NCBI GenBank assembly: GCA_964483585.1
Contig: CAZABH010000019.1
Coordinates: 1-59,572, forward strand
DNA: 59,572 nucleotides
Source: SZUA-430 sp964483585
GTDB lineage: Bacteria; Pseudomonadota; Alphaproteobacteria; Micropepsales; Micropepsaceae
Direction of reading: 5' to 3'
Of this stretch, positions 34,028 to 41,598 are shown piece by piece. Numbering within the stretch: position 1 is the stretch's first letter; the number at the start of each line of letters is the position of its first letter. Under the pieces are notes generated by a model. The model ran no database searches and had not been told where the DNA came from. It saw nothing but the letters and a program-made list of their open reading frames with translations. A program made the position numbers and the translations under genes.

Positions 34028-35530
34028 TCAAAGACCCAATCGCGTGAACTGCTCAGGCGGCGCTTCCACCTCGCGGAGCGCCGCTGTCAGCATTTCGGCC
34101 AATCGCGCCTCGTCAGTTGAGCCCGCCCGGTTCTCGTTCTCGGCGGGGTCGTTGCCCGTGTCAAAGACATGGTTTCCGCTGAACTTGGCCCACGCCCAAA
34201 AGGGGAGCTGGTTCGAGACGTCCCAGACCTGCTTGATGACGGGCACGCTGCTGCCGGGCATGCGGGCCAGAATGGCCCGCTCGTCGGGCAAAGGCAGTTC
34301 TTGTTCGCGCGAGAGGACGTGCGTTGGCATGGTCGACCAGCGGTTGGACAGCATGGCCAGCGGCTCGTTTCGGTCCTGCGGGGCGCGCGCGTATTTCCAT
34401 CGCCCGTCGGTGATGTGAACCTCGCGCCCCCACACGCCCATCAGGGCCCAGTCTCGTATCCTGTTCGACGAGCCCTCGATGAGGGGCCGAAGCGATGCGC
34501 CGTGCGTGCGCTGGCGGACGGAGACGTCGAAGATGTCGGTCAGGGTCGCGAAGATGTCCACGCTGGTCGTAAGAGCGGGAATTTCACGTGGCGCCGTTCC
34601 CGGCCATGCGACCAGCAGCGGGATGCGGCCAAGCGTGTCGTAGATGGGTACGCCCGGCTTGCCCCAGATGTCCTTTTCACCCAGATAATGGCCGTGATCG
34701 GTGCAGAGGATGACAGCAGTGTCCTTCCACAGGTCGTTGCGCTCGATGGCGTCCAGCACTCGGCCCAGCCAGTGGTCGATCATCGACAGCTTGGCGCCAT
34801 ATTGTGCACGAACCTGGAGTGCCTGGCGTTCGGTCAGCGTGCCAGACGCGATGGCACCTTTGACGTAAGGGGGCCAGATCAGGTGCGGTCCCTCCCATGT
34901 CGCATCATACATCGAGGCCCAGGGCTCGGGCGTGTCGAAGGGCTCGTGCGGATCAAACTCGTCGACGAACAGCATGAAGCGCTTGTGGTGCCCTGCATTC
35001 TCGTCAAGCCAGCGCGCGGCAGCGGCCATGGTGCGGGGGCCCGGAAAATCTTCCTCGCCCCGAAACCAGCCGCGCGAGGCGTCATAAGGCATATGTCCGC
35101 GACCGAAGCGCGGGGCGCCGGCCCAGCTGGGGTCGGGGCGCGTCTTCCACGGATCGCCTTCATGCCCGCGCTGGTAGTCCCAGCCGGTAAAGTCGACATG
35201 ATAGTTCTCGCCGCCTGTTTCAAAGAGATGCGGGTGGTCCGAGATGAGCTGCGTCACCACACCAGCCCGGCGCAAGGGATGGGTGATGGCGTCCTCCCAG
35301 ATCTCGACCGACCCCCACGGGCGCCAGAGGAAGTCCCAGGCACCGCACAGGATGTCGTGGCGCGCGGGCATGCAGGGAAGGGACCCTGCGTAATGTGTCG
35401 TGAACTTAACGCTGCGTGCGGCAAGACGGTCGATATTGGGCGTTGTGAACTCACGACCACCATAGGCACCCAGCATATGCCGGTTCAGGCTGTCGAGGAG
35501 CAGGACGATCACGTTGCTAGGTTGGTTCAT
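34028..35530 (-). CDS. Sulfatase family hydrolase
   Basis: The 500-residue type I sulfatase has the metal-binding start VIVLLLDSLNRHMLGAYGG. Its formylglycine signature is C53-M-P-A-R in SLPCMPARHDILCG, so an oxidisable cysteine is present. Later family motifs are CTDHGHYLGEKDIWGKPG and IYDTLGRIPLLVAWPG. There is no signal peptide, so it should act in the cytoplasm. Substrates in this group include sulfate esters and phosphonates or phosphodiesters, and no choice is possible from sequence. Transcribed towards DUF533. Confidence 0.88.
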   Translation of the reverse strand: MNQPSNVIVLLLDSLNRHMLGAYGGREFTTPNIDRLAARSVKFTTHYAGSLPCMPARHDILCGAWDFLWRPWGSVEIWEDAITHPLRRAGVVTQLISDHPHLFETGGENYHVDFTGWDYQRGHEGDPWKTRPDPSWAGAPRFGRGHMPYDASRGWFRGEEDFPGPRTMAAAARWLDENAGHHKRFMLFVDEFDPHEPFDTPEPWASMYDATWEGPHLIWPPYVKGAIASGTLTERQALQVRAQYGAKLSMIDHWLGRVLDAIERNDLWKDTAVILCTDHGHYLGEKDIWGKPGVPIYDTLGRIPLLVAWPGTAPREIPALTTSVDIFATLTDIFDVSVRQRTHGASLRPLIEGSSNRIRDWALMGVWGREVHITDGRWKYARAPQDRNEPLAMLSNRWSTMPTHVLSREQELPLPDERAILARMPGSSVPVIKQVWDVSNQLPFWAWAKFSGNHVFDTGNDPAENENRAGSTDEARLAEMLTAALREVEAPPEQFTRLGL

Positions 35531-35556
35531 TGAACTCCTCGCCGCTGTTCGGGCAT

Positions 35557-35596
35557 GAAAAAACGGCGCCGTCCCTGTTTCGGGCGCGGCGCCGTT
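35557..35596 (-). terminator. Terminator after the cold-shock gene
   Basis: A 10-bp stem, aacggcgccg/cggcgccgtt, separated by a 15-base loop lies 23 bp past the csp stop codon. On the minus strand it runs into a row of six Ts (35558-35563), a good intrinsic terminator for csp. Confidence 0.85.
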
Positions 35597-35618
35597 GGCA
35601 TCTTATGCCCCTTGTCGG

Positions 35619-35828
35619 TTACGACAGGACCTTCAGGCGATCAGCCGCGATGCGACCGTCCCGGCCTGGCGCCGTCTCGAAGCTGACCTTCTGGCCTTCG
35701 GCAAGGCTCTGGATGCCCGAACGCTGCAGGGCCGTGATGTGCACGAACACGTCCTTGCCACCGCCATCGGGCGCGATGAAGCCGAAACCCTTCGAGGTGT
35801 TGAAAAACTTTACCACGCCAGTCGTCAT
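35619..35828 (-). CDS. Cold-shock domain protein (CspA family)
   Basis: This 69-residue RNA chaperone is a single cold-shock domain. RNP1 is KGFGFIAPD and RNP2 is DVFVHITAL, with the usual start TGVVKFFNTSKGFGF. It binds single-stranded RNA or DNA and melts structure in mRNA. A long non-coding region lies upstream, as is common for csp genes with regulatory leaders. It is followed by its own terminator, so it is monocistronic. Confidence 0.95.
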   Translation of the reverse strand: MTTGVVKFFNTSKGFGFIAPDGGGKDVFVHITALQRSGIQSLAEGQKVSFETAPGRDGRIAADRLKVLS

Positions 35829-36258
35829 ATTCAGTCCATTCCTTCACAAAACTACGGCCGCGCCGCAGACTGCCCGCGGGCGTACCAACTGCGCTTGACT
35901 TATGAGTGAGGGAGATGTCGGCGGGACGCGGAACCAAACCCAAGGCAGCGTGCCAACACATAGGCAGCTTGAACGCCAAACTGGTATCAGGCACTTGCGG
36001 CACGTCTTCATGCACGTCGGTCTACAAAGCCATTCGCGGGCCGGAGCATGGCGAAGCTTGGTGCGTGGTGCAAGACGGAAATTTGTTCCTATTTCACATC
36101 CGGACGGGTAGCCCCCTCGGGTTTTGGCGCTTTCGCCAAAGGTCGAATGATTTTGTTTCGCGGGCATCTGCTGGCATGGTGACCAGGTGGCAAACGCTGG
36201 GGGTTTGATCGGCGCGCCGGCACATGGTAACTCCCGCTTTGCACACGCTGCGCGCGCC
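35829..36258. other. Long non-coding region, presumed csp leader and promoter
   Basis: About 430 bp between csp (leftward) and tRNA-Ser (rightward). Short frames on the plus strand (for example from 35906) have no recognisable domain or ribosome site and are not called. The part next to csp may be a structured 5' leader, as in other cold-shock genes. The hairpin gttttggcgctttcgccaaa near 36119-36138 is the most visible structure. Confidence 0.4.
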
Positions 36259-36348
36259 GGATGGGTGGTCGAGTGGTTTAAGGCACCGGTCTTGAAAACC
36301 GGCGAGGGTTCACGCCCTCCGTGAGTTCGAATCTCACCCCATCCGCCA
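36259..36348 (+). tRNA. tRNA-Ser (UGA)
   Basis: A type II tRNA of 90 nt: acceptor ggatggg (36259-36265) pairs with cccatcc (36338-36344), with G discriminator and encoded CCA. The anticodon TGA is at 36293-36295 in loop cttgaaa. The long variable arm gcgagggttcacgccctccg and T-loop gttcgaatc are present. It reads UCN-type serine codons. Confidence 0.97.
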
Positions 36349-36358
36349 GCTCCAGTCC

Positions 36359-37258
36359 CTACTGATTTTGCGTGGTTGCGCTTTTCTTCACCAGCTTGCG
36401 GCAAGCCGCGGGCATTGCGCTGAGGGACAGGCGCTTTTCGGGGACATAGGGGCGCTGGCCGCTCGTGCGCCAGGAAGTATCTTCCATCCACGAGGCGAGT
36501 TCGGCGCCGCAGCCGTCGCCTTCGGGGACGGGGGACTGGTCCTTGCAGGTGTCGCTGTCGGCGGGGCAGGCGATGCGGATGTGCATGTGGGCGGTATGAC
36601 CGGACCAGGGCCTGATCTTGCGCAGCCATGCGCGGTCTGGTTCGGGGGTGCGGTCGCACAGGGCTTTCTTGATCGGCGGCGAGACGAAGATGCGTTCGAC
36701 GTTCGCGTGCTCGGCGGCGCGGCGGAGCATGGCGTACTGGGCTGCGCCAAAGGCTGGCGTAACGGTGACTGTCTCGAGGTCGACCATCGAGGGTGGTGTG
36801 AAGCTTTCGAGGTCATCGGGCGTCAGGCGACGGTTGGGTAGCGGGGTCAGCCAGATGTCGGCATCGAGCCCGGTCTGATGCGAGTTGTGGCCAAAGGGCA
36901 TGGGGCCACCGCGGGGTTGGGCGATGTCACCCACCAGAAGTCCGCGATGACCGTCGGCGCTGGCCTTGAGGGCGAGTTGTTCGACCAGGCGCACCAATGT
37001 CGGGTGGCCCCAGGCGCGGTTGCGCGAGGGTCTCAGGATCTGCCAATAGGACGAATCGGCTTTGAGTTTCGAGGCACCCGCGATGCAGCCATTCGTGTAG
37101 GTTCCGTGGACCCGTGGCGGATCGGATGCGGGTGAGCGGACTGCGGCAAATTGATCGGCGGCCGAACGGTCAAGGGGTGCGCCTATCGCTGGTTTTGCCG
37201 CGGTTGCTGTGGCTATCAGGAGCAGGCTTGTCAGCATCAGGCTGGTTAAACGCCGCAT
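36359..37258 (-). CDS. mepA: Penicillin-insensitive murein endopeptidase MepA
   Basis: The 299-residue periplasmic LAS metallopeptidase cuts D-Ala-mDAP cross-links in peptidoglycan. A signal peptide precedes GAPLDRSAADQF. Zinc-site motifs are GHNSHQTGLDADIWLTP near residue 132 and WSGHTAHMHIRIACP near 225. The Cys residues of the mature protein suggest disulfides, as in E. coli MepA. The ATG at 37258 has a gggagacgg ribosome site; longer frames upstream are low-complexity artefacts. It is immediately beyond, and convergent with, tRNA-Ser. Confidence 0.92.
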   Translation of the reverse strand: MRRLTSLMLTSLLLIATATAAKPAIGAPLDRSAADQFAAVRSPASDPPRVHGTYTNGCIAGASKLKADSSYWQILRPSRNRAWGHPTLVRLVEQLALKASADGHRGLLVGDIAQPRGGPMPFGHNSHQTGLDADIWLTPLPNRRLTPDDLESFTPPSMVDLETVTVTPAFGAAQYAMLRRAAEHANVERIFVSPPIKKALCDRTPEPDRAWLRKIRPWSGHTAHMHIRIACPADSDTCKDQSPVPEGDGCGAELASWMEDTSWRTSGQRPYVPEKRLSLSAMPAACRKLVKKSATTQNQ

Positions 37259-37463
37259 CGGCCCGTCTCCCTGGTTGGGCTGCTGTACCCGGATCATCGG
37301 TCTTTTTCGTGGCGTGACCTCGACAAGGGGCAGTCTGAACCCACATTTCATGGGCGGGTCGGGGTAGCAACAAACCAGAGGTTGGGCTACATAGCCTGCG
37401 TTCAGGCCTGCGCCCATTCCGATGGGCGTCGCGGGTCGGCCCACTTTCAGCTTCAGGTCACGC

Positions 37464-37931
37464 ATGTACGCCGTTCTGCTTACCATCGAAGTTCTTGTCT
37501 GCCTTGCCATGATCGTCGTCATCCTTCTGCAGCGCTCGGAAGGGGGCGGGTTGGGTCTTGGCTCGGGCGGTGGTGTCAGCGGCCTTATGTCAGGACGTGG
37601 GGCTGCCAACGCCCTGACACGCACGACGGTGGTGCTGGCGACCATTTTCATCGCCACGTCGCTGGCGCTGGCATTGCTTGCGAAGAACTCGGGAACGTCG
37701 AACCCGTGGGGCGAGGTCACGTCGGAAGACGCGCCGCTGGGCAAACTCCCGACGGTTCCTGCCGCACCCAGTGCGCCGGGCTTGCCCGTCCCTTCGTCGA
37801 CACCTGCTCCGTCGGCCCCGGCCACGCCGGCGCCCAGCCCGTCGACACCGGCCGCGGAGGCGCCTGCGCCCGCCAATCCACAGCCGGCTCAGCCTGCGCC
37901 GCAAGGTCCCGCGAGCGGAGGCGGGAACTAA
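37464..37931 (+). CDS. secG: Preprotein translocase subunit SecG
   Basis: SecG assists SecYE in protein export. The 155-residue protein has two membrane helices: VLLTIEVLVCLAMIVVILLQ and TTVVLATIFIATSLALALLA. Between them is the conserved cytoplasmic loop RSEGGGLGLGSGGGVSGLMS with ARGAANALTR-type sequence. The C-terminal 75 residues are an extended Ala/Pro tail, longer than in E. coli SecG but common in alphaproteobacteria. It is 105 bp upstream of pyrG on the same strand. Confidence 0.93.
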   Translation: MYAVLLTIEVLVCLAMIVVILLQRSEGGGLGLGSGGGVSGLMSGRGAANALTRTTVVLATIFIATSLALALLAKNSGTSNPWGEVTSEDAPLGKLPTVPAAPSAPGLPVPSSTPAPSAPATPAPSPSTPAAEAPAPANPQPAQPAPQGPASGGGN

Positions 37932-38036
37932 GGCTGAAAAGACCTGTCTTTCTGCCGGACGTGCGTGAAACGCGTTCCACGGAGCGCGGTGAAATCCATT
38001 GTTCTTCCCGACACAAAAACTTTAAGGTGGTCGCCC

Positions 38037-39665
38037 ATGGCGCGGTTCATCTTCATCACCGGCGGCGTGGTTTCCTCGCTCGGTAAAGGCATTGCCTCGG
38101 CAGCCCTCGGCGCGCTGCTGCAGGCGCGTGGTTACAAGGTCCGGCTACGTAAGCTCGACCCTTACCTCAATGTCGATCCGGGTACTATGTCCCCGTATCA
38201 GCATGGCGAGGTCTTCGTCACCGATGACGGGGCAGAGACCGATCTTGATCTCGGGCACTACGAGCGTTTTACCGGCGTGTCGGCGACGCGCGGCGACAGC
38301 GTCACGACTGGACGGATCTATCTGGATATTCTTTCGCGCGAGCGACGCGGTGATTACCTGGGCGCAACGATCCAGGTCATTCCGCATGTTACCGATGCGA
38401 TCAAGCAGTTCGTGCTGAACGACAGCGACGACGTCGATTTCGTCCTGTGCGAGATCGGCGGCACGGTGGGCGACATCGAGAGCCTCCCGTTCCTCGAGGC
38501 GATCCGCCAGCTTGGCAACGAGCTGGGGCGCGAGCGCAGCCTTTACGTGCATGTGACGCTGGTTCCCTATATCGCGGCGTCGGGCGAGCTCAAGACGAAA
38601 CCCACGCAGCACTCGGTCAAGGAGTTGCGCTCGATCGGCATCCAGCCCGACATCGTGCTCTGCCGCTCCGACCGGGAGGTCTCGGCAGAGGAGCGTCGCA
38701 AAATTGCGCTGTTCTGCAACGTGCGAGCGTCAAGCGTGATCCAGGCCCTGGATGTTGCCACGATCTACGAGGCGCCGCTGTCCTATCACGCGCAGGGCTT
38801 CGACGACGAAGTCCTCGCGATCTTCGGGATCCGCGATGCGGCGCCGCCAAAGCTTCAGCGCTGGCAGACCGTGGTCAAGCGCGTGAAGGAACCTGAGGGC
38901 GAGGTCAAGATCGCCATCGTGGGCAAGTACACTGGCCTCAAGGATGCGTACAAGTCGCTGAACGAGGCGCTGGCGCATGGCGGCATTGCAAACAATGTGC
39001 GCGTGAAGGTCGAGTGGATCCAGTCCGAGGTCTTCGAACAGCCAGGACACATCCACCAACTCGAGGACGTGCACGGGATCCTGGTGCCCGGCGGGTTCGG
39101 CGAACGGGGCACGGTTGGCAAGATCGAGGCGGCGCGCTTTGCCCGCACGCGGAAGGTTCCCTATTTCGGGATCTGTTTTGGACTGCAAATGGCTGTGATC
39201 GAGGCGGCGCGCAACCTGGCGGGCCTGCCGGATGCGACGTCGACCGAGTTCGGTCCATGCAAGACGATGGTCGTGGGGCTCATGACAGAGTGGATGCAGG
39301 GCAACCAGCTCGAAAAGCGACAAGCAGGCGGCGACCTTGGCGGCACGATGCGTCTTGGCAAATTCCCGGCGGTCCTCAAGCGCGGCAGCAAGGTGGCCGA
39401 GATCTATGGTGCCAACGAGATCGAAGAGCGCCACCGCCACCGCTACGAGGTGAACCTGGCCTATCGTGATCAGCTGGAGCGGGCGGGGTTCATCTTCACG
39501 GGCATGTCACCTGATGGCCTGCTGCCCGAGATCTGCGAGCGGCAGGATCATCCTTGGTTCATTGGTGTGCAGTTTCACCCGGAGCTCAAGTCACGCCCGT
39601 TCGAGCCGCATCCGCTGTTCGCGAGCTTCATTGAAGCGGCAGTGCAGCAGAGCAGACTGGTCTAG
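38037..39665 (+). CDS. pyrG: CTP synthase
   Basis: The 542-residue enzyme aminates UTP to CTP with glutamine. The amidoligase domain has FITGGVVSSLGKGIASAALG and FVLCEIGGTVGDIESLPF. The class I glutamine amidotransferase domain starts near residue 290, with the nucleophile in FGICFGLQMAVIEAARN and a C-terminal GVQFHPELKSRP. The ATG at 38037 gives the family length; an upstream start at 37965 would add 24 unconserved residues. It sits in the conserved secG-pyrG block. Confidence 0.97.
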   Translation: MARFIFITGGVVSSLGKGIASAALGALLQARGYKVRLRKLDPYLNVDPGTMSPYQHGEVFVTDDGAETDLDLGHYERFTGVSATRGDSVTTGRIYLDILSRERRGDYLGATIQVIPHVTDAIKQFVLNDSDDVDFVLCEIGGTVGDIESLPFLEAIRQLGNELGRERSLYVHVTLVPYIAASGELKTKPTQHSVKELRSIGIQPDIVLCRSDREVSAEERRKIALFCNVRASSVIQALDVATIYEAPLSYHAQGFDDEVLAIFGIRDAAPPKLQRWQTVVKRVKEPEGEVKIAIVGKYTGLKDAYKSLNEALAHGGIANNVRVKVEWIQSEVFEQPGHIHQLEDVHGILVPGGFGERGTVGKIEAARFARTRKVPYFGICFGLQMAVIEAARNLAGLPDATSTEFGPCKTMVVGLMTEWMQGNQLEKRQAGGDLGGTMRLGKFPAVLKRGSKVAEIYGANEIEERHRHRYEVNLAYRDQLERAGFIFTGMSPDGLLPEICERQDHPWFIGVQFHPELKSRPFEPHPLFASFIEAAVQQSRLV

Positions 39666-39784
39666 CTACCAGCTCGCTCCGGATTGTATTTTGGTTGTGT
39701 GATCGATTGCCATCTCGCTCAAAATTCCGTTGACGCCGCTCGTTGCGTTGCGATATTCCCGCGCGCGGTATAAGGGATTTAACC

Positions 39785-40537
39785 ATGCAAAAAACCATCG
39801 GTGTTGTTGTCTCTGCTCTCTTGTCAGGCGCGGCGGTCGCTCAGGACTGGTCCGGGTTCTATGTGGGTGGTCAGACAGGATACAGCTTCGGAGACGGAAG
39901 CTCCATCGTGTCCCTCGGGGATGAGTGGTCGTCAGAGTCTGCAGCGCTGCGGTCTGGAGTGACGGATCTTTGGTCGACGAACCTCGAGCCGGAGGGCTGG
40001 GGCGTCGGTGTCCATGCGGGCTACAATCACCAGCTTCCGAGCGGGCTCGTCCTGGGTGCAGAGGTCAGCTACAGCTTCAATGATATCGATGCTTCGCGCA
40101 CGACCCCGCAGACCGTTGCAACATCCACGTTTCCGGGCGTGACCTACGCCGTCGGTAATTCTGTCGAGGTCGAGGAAAGCATCACAGCGCGCGCCAATAT
40201 CGGCTGGGATCTTGGTCACATGCTGGGCTATGTCGTGCTTGGCTATACGTGGGCTGACACAACTGCTGGCGCCGAGGTGCTCAGCAACGGAGGCTACAGC
40301 AAGCAGGGCTTTGGCTCGGACTGGCTAAGCGGTGTGACTTATGGCTTGGGCGGTGCGGTACCGGTCGCTGATCGCTGGACACTGCGCCTTGAGTATCTGC
40401 GCACGAACTTCGATGATGTTCAGTTCAACACGGCGTATCGCGCGGGCAGCACGTTTACGAGCCCGGTTTATTCTGAGACGTTTACGCAGGACCTGGAGCT
40501 GGACACCGTTCAGCTTGCCGTGAGCTATCGCTTCTAG
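39785..40537 (+). CDS. Outer-membrane beta-barrel protein
   Basis: The 250-residue protein has a signal peptide (cleavage near GAAVAQ-DWSGF). A mature region with the classic surface-antigen start DWSGFYVGGQTGYSFGDGS follows. Alternating amphipathic strands such as GVGVHAGYNHQLPSGLVLGA and WTLRLEYLRTNFDDV lead to a terminal aromatic LAVSYRF. It is an eight-stranded OmpA/Omp25-like barrel by appearance. Function is unknown. It interrupts the pyrG-kdsA pair and has its own terminator. Confidence 0.85.
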   Translation: MQKTIGVVVSALLSGAAVAQDWSGFYVGGQTGYSFGDGSSIVSLGDEWSSESAALRSGVTDLWSTNLEPEGWGVGVHAGYNHQLPSGLVLGAEVSYSFNDIDASRTTPQTVATSTFPGVTYAVGNSVEVEESITARANIGWDLGHMLGYVVLGYTWADTTAGAEVLSNGGYSKQGFGSDWLSGVTYGLGGAVPVADRWTLRLEYLRTNFDDVQFNTAYRAGSTFTSPVYSETFTQDLELDTVQLAVSYRF

Positions 40538-40559
40538 AGAGCCTGGCTTTGACATTCAG

Positions 40560-40587
40560 ACGCGCCCGCTCCGGCGGGCGCGTTTTT
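40560..40587 (+). terminator. Terminator after the beta-barrel gene
   Basis: Stem cgcgcccg/cgggcgcg (40561-40568 and 40575-40582) with a 6-base loop is followed by five Ts. It lies 23 bp after the stop codon and 18 bp before the kdsA stop codon on the opposite strand. Confidence 0.85.
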
Positions 40588-40604
40588 GTTTGCTGGGCGG
40601 TACC

Positions 40605-41453
40605 TCAGGCCACCGCGGCGCGGATGGCCTTAAGCTGGGTGAGCAGGTGCTCGGCGCTGTCGAGCGGCAGACAGCTGGGGCCGTCGCACAGGGCCTTGTC
40701 TGGATCCGTATGGAACTCGAGGAATACGCCGTCGGCGCCGGCAGCGACCGCTGCGCGTGCGATCACAGGGACACCTTCGCGGCGTCCGCCGGTTGAACCG
40801 CCGCTGGTACGCGGATCGGCGCCAGGCAACTGCACGGCATGGGTTGCGTCGATTGTCACGGGAACGCCCAACCTGTGCATCTCGCTGATCGCCAGCATGT
40901 CGACGACAAGGTTGTTGTAGCCGAATGATGTGCCGCGCTCGCAGAGCACAATGTCGAGGCTGGGCGCGGCCTCGCGCACCTTGGTAATGATGTTCTTGCA
41001 GTCCCACGGGGCGAGGAACTGGGCCTTCTTCACGTGCAGCCAGCCGCCATTGGCTTCGGTCGCGCGGGCGGCGGCCGTGACGAGGTCGGTTTGGCGGCAT
41101 AGGAAGGCCGGGATCTGGACGATGTCGGCAACGGTGGCGACGGGCTCGGCCTGGTCGACCTCGTGCAGGTCGGTTGCAATCGGCACATTCAGCGTGCGCT
41201 TTATCTCGGCCAGCATGGTGAGGCCGTCCTTGAGGCCGGGGCCGCGATAGCTTTTTATCGAGGAACGATTGGCCTTGTCGAAGCTTGCCTTGAAGACATA
41301 GGGCAGGCCCAGCCGACCCGTAACGTCCTTGAGGTGACGGCCCACGGTCAGGGCGAGATCGAGGTTTTCGAGCACATTTAGGCCAGCAATCACGAATAGC
41401 GGCTTGCCTTGCCCGAGCTGCAGGTTCCATTTCTTGAGCGTGATGGCTGGCAT
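40605..41453 (-). CDS. kdsA: 3-deoxy-8-phosphooctulonate synthase
   Basis: KdsA condenses arabinose 5-phosphate with phosphoenolpyruvate to make Kdo-8-phosphate for LPS inner core. The 282-residue protein has FVIAGLNVLENLDLAL in place of the usual IAGPCVIES-type start, then FKASFDKANRSS, PIATDLHEVDQAEPV, QIPAFLCRQTDLVTAAA, CERGTSFGYNNLVVDM and a DPDKALCDGP-type ending. The ATG at 41453 fits the family. It is divergent from the P-type ATPase gene; the 145-bp gap holds both promoters. It lies on the opposite strand to pyrG and eno. Confidence 0.93.
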   Translation of the reverse strand: MPAITLKKWNLQLGQGKPLFVIAGLNVLENLDLALTVGRHLKDVTGRLGLPYVFKASFDKANRSSIKSYRGPGLKDGLTMLAEIKRTLNVPIATDLHEVDQAEPVATVADIVQIPAFLCRQTDLVTAAARATEANGGWLHVKKAQFLAPWDCKNIITKVREAAPSLDIVLCERGTSFGYNNLVVDMLAISEMHRLGVPVTIDATHAVQLPGADPRTSGGSTGGRREGVPVIARAAVAAGADGVFLEFHTDPDKALCDGPSCLPLDSAEHLLTQLKAIRAAVA

Positions 41454-41598
41454 TGGCCGGGTCCTCGGTTTGGGTGTTCGCCGTAGAGCGCTTTCCCTAG
41501 CATCCGGGGACGTGCCGATGCTAGGTCGGAGACGGTGCGGCATGCGTGGCGGGCGCCTTCATGGTAAAGCGCTGCGTCGGAACCAGGATGAAACACGC

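Noticed and set aside
34169..35533. A 454-codon plus-strand frame antisense to the sulfatase
   Set aside because: Shadow of the sulfatase gene, whose formylglycine and metal motifs are intact.
35906..36208. A 100-codon plus-strand frame before tRNA-Ser
   Set aside because: No domain, no clear ribosome site, and it lies in the likely csp leader; kept only as a non-coding stretch.
37259..37876. Upstream extension of mepA giving a 505-residue protein
   Set aside because: The extra part is Gly/Ala low complexity antisense to secG, while a signal peptide and ribosome site mark 37258 as the start.
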